A DNA stretch of 46,010 bases from Verrucomicrobia subdivision 3 bacterium UBA693 (lineage in GTDB: Bacteria; Verrucomicrobiota; Verrucomicrobiia; Limisphaerales; UBA8199). Positions 6,924-14,967 of this stretch are shown here, one piece after another. The position numbers and the translations under genes were made by a program. Below the pieces are notes generated by a model. The model worked only from the letters and a program-made list of their open reading frames with translations. It was not told the DNA's origin and did no database searches. The DNA lies in contig DBMR01000108.1 in assembly GCA_002298785.1 (NCBI GenBank), positions 1 through 46,010 on the forward strand, given 5' to 3'. Numbering within the stretch: the stretch's first letter is position 1; each line of letters begins with the position of its first letter.

Positions 6924-9140
6924 ATGAAGACCGGAATGTTCAAAATTCTGATGGGAGTCGGGACGGTGCTCATAATGGCCACCAACGTCCCCGGCCAGGT
7001 GGTCCTGAACGAAATCCTTGCGGATAATTATTCGATCATTTCCAACGGTGACGCTTACCCGGATTACATCGAGCTGTACAATCCCTCCACGCAGGCCGTT
7101 GACCTGGGTGGGTGGAGCCTCACGGACAACCTGGCGCAACCGCGCAAGTATGTTTTCCCGACCAACACGGTGCTGGGGCCCGGGGAATACCTCCTGGTGT
7201 GGTGTGATACTCTGACCAGCGCGCCCGGGTTGCATACCGGCTTCGCCTTGAACAACCAGGGCGAGGCCGCGGGGCTGTACGACACCGGCAGTGTTCTGCG
7301 CGATTCAGTGGTGTTTGGGCTGCAACTGACTGATTGGTCCCTGGGGCGAGTGCCGAACGCCACGGGCGCATGGACGCTTACCGTCCCCACCCCCGGGCTG
7401 GCCAACCAGGCGCAACCGTTGGGCGATGTCACGGCTCTGCGGTTCAATGAATGGATGGCGAACGCCACGCCCAACCCCGATTGGTTGGAGGTTTATAATC
7501 GAACCAATCTGCCGGTGGCGGTCGGCGGCCTGTTGATTACCGATCAGACTTCCTTGCCGCTGACCAATCGTCCGATTCCAGCCCTGTCCTTCATCGGCCC
7601 CAACGGCTTCATCCAGTTTATTGCGGATGATTTGGCCAAGACCTCGGCGAACCATTTAGACTTCAAACTCAGCAGTTCCAATGGCGAGACGCTCACTCTC
7701 TATGCGGCCAACGGGGTGACGGTGCTGGACACAGTGACCTTCGGACCGCAGACCTTGAATGTCTCACAGGGTCGGCTACCTGATGGGGGAACCAACATCA
7801 TCTTCTTCCGCGTGAATGAAGCTACGCCGGAGCAGAGCAACTTTCTCACGCTCACCAACGTGGTCGTGAACGAGATTCTCACGCACACCGACTCGCCGTT
7901 TGAAGACGCGGTCGAGTTTTTCAATCCCACCGCGACCGCGGTTGATCTGGGCAATTGGTGGCTGAGCAACAATCGCAACGATCCCATGCGCTACCGGATC
8001 CCGGCGGGTACGGTTATTCCGGCTCGGGGTTTCAAAGTGTTTTATCAATACCAGTTTGATCCGGGCGGGCTGGGTTTTACCTTTAACTCCTATGAGGCGG
8101 GAGAGGTGGTGCTGGCGAGCGGCAATGCCAGTGGCGTGTTGACCGGCGAACAGTTGGTGCAGACCTTTGGTCCCGCGCAAAACGGGATTTCTTTCGGTCG
8201 ATTCGAAACCAGCCGAGGCGTGGATTTCGTGGCCGGTGCGGCGCTGACCTTGGGCGTAACCAACCCGGCTAGCCTGGCGCAATTCCGCACCGGCGTCGGC
8301 GCAACCAATGCCTATCCCTTGCTTGGGCCGGTCATCATCAACGAGATCATGTATCACCCGCCCGACCAGTTGGTCGACGGGGTGTTGCAGGACAATACCG
8401 CGGATGAATACCTCGAGTTATTCAACGCCGCCTATGTCCCGACACCGCTTTACGATCCGCTGCACCTGACCAACCAATGGCGCCTGCGCAATGGCGTGAG
8501 CTTTGATTTCCCGTCAAACGTCACAATGTCGGCGCGGTCTTATCTACTGGTGGTGAGCTTCAGTCCGACGAATACGGCTCAGGCGGACGCCTTTCGCGCG
8601 AAGTATCATGTGCCTACCAACGTCATGGTCATGGGGCCGTACAGCGGCAAGCTCGACAATCGGGGCGAACAGATCGAGTTGTATAAGCCGGACGCGCCCC
8701 AGCTTCCCGATCGACCCCGTCCGGGCTTGGTCCCTTATATCCTGGTGGACCGGGTGGCATACGAGGACCGCGCTCCCTGGCCGGATTCGCCCGATGGCAC
8801 CGGCGATTCTCTGCAACGCCGCAGCGCGTTGGTGTATGGAAATGACCCGGTTCATTGGTTGGGGGCGCCTCCGACCGCCGGCCGGCCGAATGTTGTTGAA
8901 CCCCCACTCATTAAGTCGGCAGTGCGAACGCCCGCCGGTGATTTTCGAATCGGCTTCACCGCCCTTGCGGGAGTCGCCTACGCGGTGGCGTGGCAGACGA
9001 TTCTCAATGGGGGCAGCCCGACTACGCTGACAAATATTCCCGCCACCACTGATCTGCGCACTCTGGAGGTGATAGATCCCGACGGGCCTGGAATCAACCC
9101 AGGCCGTTTCTACCGCGTCAGTATCCCGTCGCAACTTTGA
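6924..9140 (+). CDS. secreted multi-lamin-tail-domain protein
   Basis: The 738-residue protein starts with a short positively charged segment and a hydrophobic stretch (FKILMGVGTVLIMATNVPG) that reads as a signal peptide cleaved near residue 25. The mature part has about four lamin-tail-domain (LTD) units. They begin VVLNEILADN (about 26), RFNEWMANATPNPDW (about 173), VVVNEILTHTDSPFED (about 311) and VIINEIMYHPP (about 469). The first, third and fourth carry the ELYNP/EFFNP plus VDLGxWxL signature. The last about 85 residues, ending PGRFYRVSIPSQL, match a C-terminal module I associate with secreted verrucomicrobial proteins. LTDs bind protein or nucleic acid surfaces; the function here is unknown. 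An in-frame ATG five codons in is an alternative start. It stands alone. Confidence 0.85.
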   Translation: MKTGMFKILMGVGTVLIMATNVPGQVVLNEILADNYSIISNGDAYPDYIELYNPSTQAVDLGGWSLTDNLAQPRKYVFPTNTVLGPGEYLLVWCDTLTSAPGLHTGFALNNQGEAAGLYDTGSVLRDSVVFGLQLTDWSLGRVPNATGAWTLTVPTPGLANQAQPLGDVTALRFNEWMANATPNPDWLEVYNRTNLPVAVGGLLITDQTSLPLTNRPIPALSFIGPNGFIQFIADDLAKTSANHLDFKLSSSNGETLTLYAANGVTVLDTVTFGPQTLNVSQGRLPDGGTNIIFFRVNEATPEQSNFLTLTNVVVNEILTHTDSPFEDAVEFFNPTATAVDLGNWWLSNNRNDPMRYRIPAGTVIPARGFKVFYQYQFDPGGLGFTFNSYEAGEVVLASGNASGVLTGEQLVQTFGPAQNGISFGRFETSRGVDFVAGAALTLGVTNPASLAQFRTGVGATNAYPLLGPVIINEIMYHPPDQLVDGVLQDNTADEYLELFNAAYVPTPLYDPLHLTNQWRLRNGVSFDFPSNVTMSARSYLLVVSFSPTNTAQADAFRAKYHVPTNVMVMGPYSGKLDNRGEQIELYKPDAPQLPDRPRPGLVPYILVDRVAYEDRAPWPDSPDGTGDSLQRRSALVYGNDPVHWLGAPPTAGRPNVVEPPLIKSAVRTPAGDFRIGFTALAGVAYAVAWQTILNGGSPTTLTNIPATTDLRTLEVIDPDGPGINPGRFYRVSIPSQL

Positions 9141-9199
9141 TCGTAAGCTCGTGAGCTGGGTCAGCGCCGCCGAATTGTCCCGACCTGGTTGAACAGGCT

Positions 9200-9221
9200 T
9201 CGTGTCTCACTCGAGACACGA
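9200..9221. repeat. perfect 9-bp inverted repeat after the lamin-tail gene
   Basis: TCGTGTCTC (9200-9208) and GAGACACGA (9213-9221) form a perfect stem around a 4-nt ACTC loop, 59 nt beyond the stop of the lamin-tail-domain gene. No T-run follows on the plus strand, so it is not a canonical intrinsic terminator. It may protect the 3' end of the transcript or be a copy of a dispersed intergenic repeat. Confidence 0.5.
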
Positions 9222-9394
9222 GTTCTCCAGAATTGAGCATCGGGAATAGGTCCAATCACAGGAGAGCCCGTGGTGTCGATGGATCGCGGTGTTCCTGACG
9301 CCACGCGAATTCATCAAGACATTCGGGATTCCCGGCTTTGCTTGGCAATAAAAAACGGGTAGGCTTAACGATTGTTTGATTCGGGAATTTGCGG

Positions 9395-12304
9395 ATGAGC
9401 AAAGACTTTATCAAGATTGGCGGAGCCCGGGAGCACAACCTGAAGAACCTCACGTTGAGCATTCCCCGCGACAAGCTGGTGGTGATTACCGGCCTGAGCG
9501 GCTCGGGGAAGTCGTCGCTGGCTTTCGACACCATTTACGCTGAAGGCCAGCGGAAATATGTGGAATCGCTGTCCGCTTACGCCCGGCAATTCCTGGATCA
9601 GATGCAGAAGCCGGAGGTGGACTTTATCGAAGGGCTTTCGCCGGCGGTGGCCATCGAGCAGCGCGGATCGGGCTCTAGTCCCCGGTCGATCATCGCCACT
9701 ACCACGGAGATTTACGATCACTTGCGCTTGCTGTATGCGCATGTGGGCCAGCCGTTTTGTCCGGAAACCGGCGTGCCGATCGTCACCCAGACCACGAGCG
9801 ATATTGTGGATCGGATCCTGGCGTTGCCATCGCGCTCGCGGGTGATGTTGTTGGCCCCGGTGGTTCGGGATCAGAAGGGTGAGTTTCGGGACGTGCTCGA
9901 GCGGTTGGCGCGGGAAGGATTTGTGCGGGCGCGGGTCGATGGGCAGTTGGTGGAGTTGGCCAATCACCGGGTGAAACTCGAAGCCAAAAGCCGGCATACG
10001 ATTGAGGCGGTGGTGGACCGGTTGGTGATCGACGAGAAGATCCGGGTCCGGCTGAGCGATTCGGTGGAAACTTCGTTGAAGTGGGGCGAGGGCTTGCTGG
10101 TGACCTTGCACCAACCGCCGCAGCCGGCGGGTGCGGCGGTCTCCAACGATTGGGTCGAGACGCTCCATTCCAATCGGAATCTAAGTCCCGCGACTGGGAA
10201 GAGCTATGAGCCGCCCACGCCGAAGCATTTTTCGTTTAATGCGCCAGCGGGAGCGTGCCCGGTTTGCCATGGGTTGGGGCAGAAGATGGTTTTTGATGAA
10301 CAACTGGTGGTGCCGGACCCGGAGAAATCGCTGGAGCAGGGGGCAGTGCTGCCGTGGCGTCGGGGCGGCAAACGCATGATCGTTTACTACAAGGCCCTGC
10401 TGCGTGGAGTGACGGCTCATTATCACCAAAACCTGGAAGCGCCCTACAAAGATCTCCCGGAAGATTTCAAGCGGGTGCTCCTGCGCGGCTCGGGTGAGGA
10501 GGAGATCGATTTTCATTTCTGGCGCTCGGGCACCACCACGAAAACACGGAAGGCGTTCGAGGGAGTCATTCCGAATTTGGAGCGGCTCTACCAGGAGAGC
10601 GAAAGCGAATTCACCCGGAACCGGCTCAAGGCCTTCATGAGTCCGCAATTTTGCGACGCCTGCGGCGGGCGACGGCTGAAGCCGGAAATCCTGGCCGTGC
10701 GGTTGGGCTCCGGTGCTCCCCGGCCGACGAGCGGCGCGGGACCGGCGTTCCCGGGTTTGTCGATCATGGACGTCTGCGCCTTGTCTGTGGACGAGGCGGA
10801 CGAGTTCTTTCGCGCTTTGACCCTGACGGAATTTCAACGGAAGATCGCGCAGGAAATCGTGAAGGAAATCCGGGCGCGGCTCGGTTTTCTGCGCAATGTG
10901 GGATTGGGATACCTGACGCTGGATCGGGAGAGCGGGACGCTGAGCGGCGGGGAAGCCCAACGCATCCGGCTGGCAACGCAGATCGGCGCGGGCCTGGTGG
11001 GGGTGCTGTATATCCTGGACGAACCCAGCATTGGCCTGCATCAACGGGACAACGACCGGTTGCTGCGGACCCTCGAGGGACTGCGGGACCTGGGCAACTC
11101 GGTGCTGGTGGTGGAGCATGACGCGGACACCATTCGGCACGCCGATTACATCCTGGATCTGGGGCCCGGAGCGGGGGTGCGGGGCGGAGAATTGGTGGCG
11201 GCCGGGACGCTCCCCGAAATTCTGGCGCATCCGCATTCCCTGACCGCGAAATACCTGACGGGCGAGCTCTCGATACCGGTGCCGCGCCAACGCACGCTAC
11301 CCAGCGAAGAGCGCGGGTGGCTCGAGATTGTGGGCGCGACGGAAAACAACCTAAAGGACGTGACAGCCCGGATCCCCCTGGGAACATTGACCTGTGTGAC
11401 CGGGGTAAGCGGCTCGGGTAAGAGCACGCTGGTCGACGACATCCTGAGGCGGGCCTTGTTTCGCCGATTTTTCGGATCGAAGGAGCGGCCGGGCGCACAT
11501 CGGGAGTTGCGTGGCTACGAGCGCCTGGACAAGGTGATTGTCATTGATCAAACCCCGATTGGGCGCACGCCGCGCAGCAACGCGGCCACTTACACCGGCA
11601 TGTTCAATCAAATCCGCGATTTGTTTGCCCGGCTGCCGGCCGCCCGGATTCGGGGCTACGAATCCGGCCGGTTCAGCTTCAACGTCAAAGGTGGTCGTTG
11701 CGAAAAATGCCAGGGCGACGGGTTGATCAAGATCGAGATGCATTTTTTGCCGCCGGTCTACGTCACCTGCGAGGCGTGCAACGGACGGCGGTACAATCGC
11801 GAAACGCTCGAAATCGCCTACAAAGGGCTGAACATCGCCGATGTGCTGGATTTGACCGTGGATGAGGCGGCGACCTTTTTTCGGTCGGTGCCCCAGATTT
11901 ACGAGCCACTGTTAACGCTGGCCGAAGTGGGGTTGGGCTACCTGCACTTGGGGCAGTCGGGGACAACGCTTAGCGGCGGCGAGGCCCAGCGGGTGAAGTT
12001 GGCGGCTGAGTTGAGCCGGAAGGCGACGGGCCATACCTTGTATATTCTGGATGAGCCGACCACCGGTCTGCATTTTCACGACGTCGCCAAGCTCCTGGAG
12101 TTGCTGGTGAAATTGCGCGCCACCGGCAACACCTTGCTTGTGATTGAACACAACCTGGACGTCATCAAGACTGCGGATTGGGTGATTGATTTGGGACCCG
12201 AGGGTGGGGCGGGGGGCGGGCAGATTGTCGCCGAAGGTCCTCCCGAGGATATCGCCCGGTGCGAGACCAGTTTCACCGGTCGATACTTGAGTCAAATCAT
12301 TTAG
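9395..12304 (+). CDS. uvrA: excinuclease ABC subunit A
   Basis: UvrA is the damage-sensing ATPase of nucleotide excision repair and loads UvrB onto lesions. The 969-residue protein has two ABC modules. The first has Walker A GLSGSGKSS at about 33-41 and signature LSGGEAQRIRLA. The second has GVSGSGKST and LSGGEAQRVKLA, followed by Walker B LYILDEPTTGLH. Zinc-binding cysteines are visible in GACPVCHGLG, CDACGGRRL and CEKCQGDG...CEACNGRRY. The motif GRTPRSNAATYTG has Ala where most homologues have Pro. A short insert rich in Gly/Pro/Ala follows the first zinc region. I chose the ATG at 9395 over the TTG two codons earlier because homology begins at SKDFIKIGGAREHNL. It converges on the next gene, leaving 16 bp. 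Confidence 0.97.
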   Translation: MSKDFIKIGGAREHNLKNLTLSIPRDKLVVITGLSGSGKSSLAFDTIYAEGQRKYVESLSAYARQFLDQMQKPEVDFIEGLSPAVAIEQRGSGSSPRSIIATTTEIYDHLRLLYAHVGQPFCPETGVPIVTQTTSDIVDRILALPSRSRVMLLAPVVRDQKGEFRDVLERLAREGFVRARVDGQLVELANHRVKLEAKSRHTIEAVVDRLVIDEKIRVRLSDSVETSLKWGEGLLVTLHQPPQPAGAAVSNDWVETLHSNRNLSPATGKSYEPPTPKHFSFNAPAGACPVCHGLGQKMVFDEQLVVPDPEKSLEQGAVLPWRRGGKRMIVYYKALLRGVTAHYHQNLEAPYKDLPEDFKRVLLRGSGEEEIDFHFWRSGTTTKTRKAFEGVIPNLERLYQESESEFTRNRLKAFMSPQFCDACGGRRLKPEILAVRLGSGAPRPTSGAGPAFPGLSIMDVCALSVDEADEFFRALTLTEFQRKIAQEIVKEIRARLGFLRNVGLGYLTLDRESGTLSGGEAQRIRLATQIGAGLVGVLYILDEPSIGLHQRDNDRLLRTLEGLRDLGNSVLVVEHDADTIRHADYILDLGPGAGVRGGELVAAGTLPEILAHPHSLTAKYLTGELSIPVPRQRTLPSEERGWLEIVGATENNLKDVTARIPLGTLTCVTGVSGSGKSTLVDDILRRALFRRFFGSKERPGAHRELRGYERLDKVIVIDQTPIGRTPRSNAATYTGMFNQIRDLFARLPAARIRGYESGRFSFNVKGGRCEKCQGDGLIKIEMHFLPPVYVTCEACNGRRYNRETLEIAYKGLNIADVLDLTVDEAATFFRSVPQIYEPLLTLAEVGLGYLHLGQSGTTLSGGEAQRVKLAAELSRKATGHTLYILDEPTTGLHFHDVAKLLELLVKLRATGNTLLVIEHNLDVIKTADWVIDLGPEGGAGGGQIVAEGPPEDIARCETSFTGRYLSQII

Positions 12305-12320
12305 CGCTCGGTAACCGGGA

Positions 12321-12686
12321 TCAGAGCTTCTGTCCGATTCGTATCAGGTTCCCGTCGGGGTCAACGATGGCAAACTCCCGCATGCCCCACGGCTTGTCCT
12401 CCAGAGGGTCCCGGCGTGGAATGCCTTTCCGGGGCAAATCTGCTGAATCAAAAGCTCGGTAAATGCTGTCCACGTCAGAAACCCGGATGTAGCACCCCGC
12501 AAATGATTCGGCGGGGCGCAACTCGCGGTGCGTGAAAAAGTGCAGCTCGACTGTGTCGCGCGTGAGAATGGCGTAGTCCCCGTGACCGTGAATCCTTCCC
12601 TCAAACCCGAGCCTCCAAAAAAAGGCCAGCGTCTCATTCAAGGAACGACTGGGAAGTATGGGAATGGCGATGTCTTGTGGTTTCAT
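12321..12686 (-). CDS. bleomycin-resistance-family VOC protein
   Basis: The 121-residue product belongs to the vicinal-oxygen-chelate/glyoxalase fold and most resembles the bleomycin-binding (Ble) branch. It has IPILPSRSLNETLAFFWRLGF near the start, a central YAILTRDTVELHFFTH strand pair, and a second half ending FAIVDPDGNLIRIGQ. Ble proteins dimerise and sequester glycopeptide antibiotics. Distant homologues of this branch are common in non-resistant bacteria, so resistance is not proven. I placed the start at the ATG at 12686, where homology begins; the frame extends nine codons further upstream. It lies 61 bp downstream of the esterase gene on the same strand. Confidence 0.8.
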   Translation of the reverse strand: MKPQDIAIPILPSRSLNETLAFFWRLGFEGRIHGHGDYAILTRDTVELHFFTHRELRPAESFAGCYIRVSDVDSIYRAFDSADLPRKGIPRRDPLEDKPWGMREFAIVDPDGNLIRIGQKL

Positions 12687-12747
12687 GAAGGCGCGGCCGA
12701 GTAATGCCGCCAATGCAAAGTGCAGTTGCGTCCGGCGGTCCCGGTGC

Positions 12748-13632
12748 TCAGCGCTGGGTGATGAACCCGCGCGCGTTCAGCCAAAACACCAGGTCGCGGG
12801 TCCAAGGATGGCGCTTTTCTGGTGACCATTGGTTCGAGCCCAGGCCAATGCCGTGGCCGCCTTTTTCGTAGACGTGGAGATCGAAAGGCACGCCGGCTTT
12901 GCGCAAGGCGGCGGCGAACTGCAGGCTGTTTTCCACGGGCACGGCCTTATCTTCCCACGTGTGCCAGACGAAGCAGGGCGGGGTGTTGGGGGTGACCTGG
13001 AGTTCGTTCGAGAGCAGGCGCACCAGTTCTTCGGGCGGCTTTTCGCCGAGCAGATTTTGTTTTGAGCCCTGGTGAGTGAATTCCCCGAGGGAGATCACCG
13101 CGTAACAGAGGATGCCGAGGTCCGGTCGCGAACTCTGCCGCTCGATCGGATCGGAGGCGTCGGGTTGACCGGCATCGAAGTGGGTGAGCAAGGTGGAGGC
13201 GAGGTGTCCGCCGGCGGAAGAACCCATGATGCCGATCCGGTGGGGATCTACCTGCCAGGTCTGAGCGCGCTCGCGGACGAGTCGAACGGCGCGGGCCGCA
13301 TCCTGCAGCATGACCGGATGGCGGTAACCTGCGGAGCCGAGACGGTATTTCAGGACGAAACCGGCGATGCCTTGTTCGTTCAGAAACCGGGCATAATCAG
13401 CCCCTTCATGATTGGCCAGGCCACCGTAGCCACCCCCGGGACAAATTACCACCGCAGCCCCGGAGCGGTTGGTGGATTCCGGGAGGAAAACGGTCAACGT
13501 CGGGGTGTCGTTCGGGCCGCTACCCAGGGCGCCTGGAGCGCGGTCGGGCCAAAGCGGGAGCACCTCATTTGTTTGGCAGGTGGCGGTGAGTATTCCGGAC
13601 AAGAAACCAAGGGCCATGATCAAAAATTTCAT
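12748..13632 (-). CDS. secreted alpha/beta-hydrolase, acetyl(xylan) esterase-like
   Basis: The 294-residue protein has a signal peptide (MKFLIMALGFLSGILTATCQ), so it is probably exported. The hydrolase core shows an oxyanion-hole strand VVICPGGGYGG at about 61-71, the nucleophile elbow GSSAGG with Ser139, the acid Asp228 in WEDKAVP and the catalytic His260 in KGGHGIGLG. This arrangement, with CPGGGY replacing the HGGG of other families, fits the group of secreted acetylxylan and related carbohydrate esterases. The natural substrate is not determined; an acetylated polysaccharide is the best guess. It may share a transcript with the downstream bleomycin-family gene. Confidence 0.85.
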   Translation of the reverse strand: MKFLIMALGFLSGILTATCQTNEVLPLWPDRAPGALGSGPNDTPTLTVFLPESTNRSGAAVVICPGGGYGGLANHEGADYARFLNEQGIAGFVLKYRLGSAGYRHPVMLQDAARAVRLVRERAQTWQVDPHRIGIMGSSAGGHLASTLLTHFDAGQPDASDPIERQSSRPDLGILCYAVISLGEFTHQGSKQNLLGEKPPEELVRLLSNELQVTPNTPPCFVWHTWEDKAVPVENSLQFAAALRKAGVPFDLHVYEKGGHGIGLGSNQWSPEKRHPWTRDLVFWLNARGFITQR

Positions 13633-13739
13633 TGTTACGGAAGGGAATCATGGTTGGGATTTGGATTTTGCCAATCCCAAAATGCAACAGCCGGCTTTGG
13701 GGAAACCCGGCTATTCCAAGCGTGCCGCTGCCGGCACCT

Positions 13740-14966
13740 TCAAGCTTCTACGGTGCGGCGTGGCGCGATGGTGCTGTTGAGTCTCCGCTTCTTCTCCCGC
13801 GCCTGGGTGAATCGGCCACGGAGGACGTAGCAGAGGACCTTGAGGGCGAGTTCCGGGTAGAGAAAAGGCTTGCCGATGAAGTCGACACCGCCGCTCACGG
13901 TGGATTTGACGCGGCTCTCAAGGTCGTTGAGGCCGGTGACAAAGATCACGGTGGGTGAGCCCTGGCCATTAGGCAGGGCGCGAATGGCGGTGCAGAGATC
14001 GAATCCGCTCATGCCGGGCATGCTGACATCCAAAACGATGAGGTCGAAATGGTTCTCCTCGGCGATCTGGAGGGCGGATTTCGGGTCAGCCACACAAATG
14101 GACCGCAGCTTGCCTTTTTCGAGCGCGAGCCGAACGGCGCGGCGGGAGATAGGTTCATCATCGACGACCAGGATCGTGGCGTCGGAAAGATCCTCGTCGA
14201 GCAGGACGAGGCCGTTTTCAACCACGAACCCCAGAAAATCAATGGTATTGGCGATGGTCCGGAGGGTCGAGGTGTTGAGGTTTTCGGGCTTCTCAAACTC
14301 CAGCAGCAGGGCGGCGAAACCTTCCGCCACGCGGGTGAGACTGGGTAATTCCGCCACACTGGCGGCTGTGGCCAGGGAATGCACTCGTTCGAACAGATCC
14401 TGAAGGGTGCGGAAACGGGTGGACTCATTTTCCGCTTTGGACAAGCCGCGATGGAGGGTGCGCAGGTTTGAAAGGGTGAGCGGCAAATCGTTGAGGAATT
14501 GGGCGCGTACTTCTCCGAGGGCGGACGGGGCGCCGGGCATGGAGGCCGCCGCGGCGGTCTGGCGGGCGGCAGCCCGGGTAGCCAGGAAGGGAATCGAGGT
14601 GGAATCGAGGAGTTCGCGAATCGTATCCAGAACTTGCTGCGGGCTGGTACTGGCCTTCGACAGGCATTTGGTGGCGCCGGCTTTCCAAGCTTCCTGGAGC
14701 ATGGAAGTCATGTGAGAGTTTGAGAAAACCAAAATCGGCATCCTGACCAACCCATGTTCCTGGCGCACTTTGCGAATCAGCTCCACCCCAGTGAGTTTGG
14801 GCAGGATCAGGTCCAGAAGGACGGTGTCCGGGCGGCTCTCGAGTATCCTGCGCAGGCCGGTTTCGCCGTCAGTGGCCACCTCGACTTGGTGTCCCTCTTC
14901 AGTCAGCTTGTTCCGGTAAATACCAGCGACGACCTCGTCGTCCTCGATGATCAAGACGCGTTTCAT
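13740..14966 (-). CDS. REC-HPt-REC response regulator
   Basis: The 408-residue protein has two receiver domains around a phosphotransfer-like helical domain and no DNA-binding or enzymatic output. REC1 (1-120) has the acidic pair IIEDDE and phosphoacceptor Asp52 in LLDLILP; its usual KP motif reads SKAST. The middle region (about 150-255) is helical and contains LFERVHSLATAASVAELPSL, where His196 matches an HPt site. REC2 (263-385) has VVDDEP, Asp313 in VLDVSMPGMSG, and GKPF. It follows the hybrid kinase gene by one base on the same strand, so it is almost surely its partner. Phosphate could pass kinase to REC1 to His196 to REC2; that order is inference. Confidence 0.9.
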   Translation of the reverse strand: MKRVLIIEDDEVVAGIYRNKLTEEGHQVEVATDGETGLRRILESRPDTVLLDLILPKLTGVELIRKVRQEHGLVRMPILVFSNSHMTSMLQEAWKAGATKCLSKASTSPQQVLDTIRELLDSTSIPFLATRAAARQTAAAASMPGAPSALGEVRAQFLNDLPLTLSNLRTLHRGLSKAENESTRFRTLQDLFERVHSLATAASVAELPSLTRVAEGFAALLLEFEKPENLNTSTLRTIANTIDFLGFVVENGLVLLDEDLSDATILVVDDEPISRRAVRLALEKGKLRSICVADPKSALQIAEENHFDLIVLDVSMPGMSGFDLCTAIRALPNGQGSPTVIFVTGLNDLESRVKSTVSGGVDFIGKPFLYPELALKVLCYVLRGRFTQAREKKRRLNSTIAPRRTVEA

Positions 14967-14967
14967 C

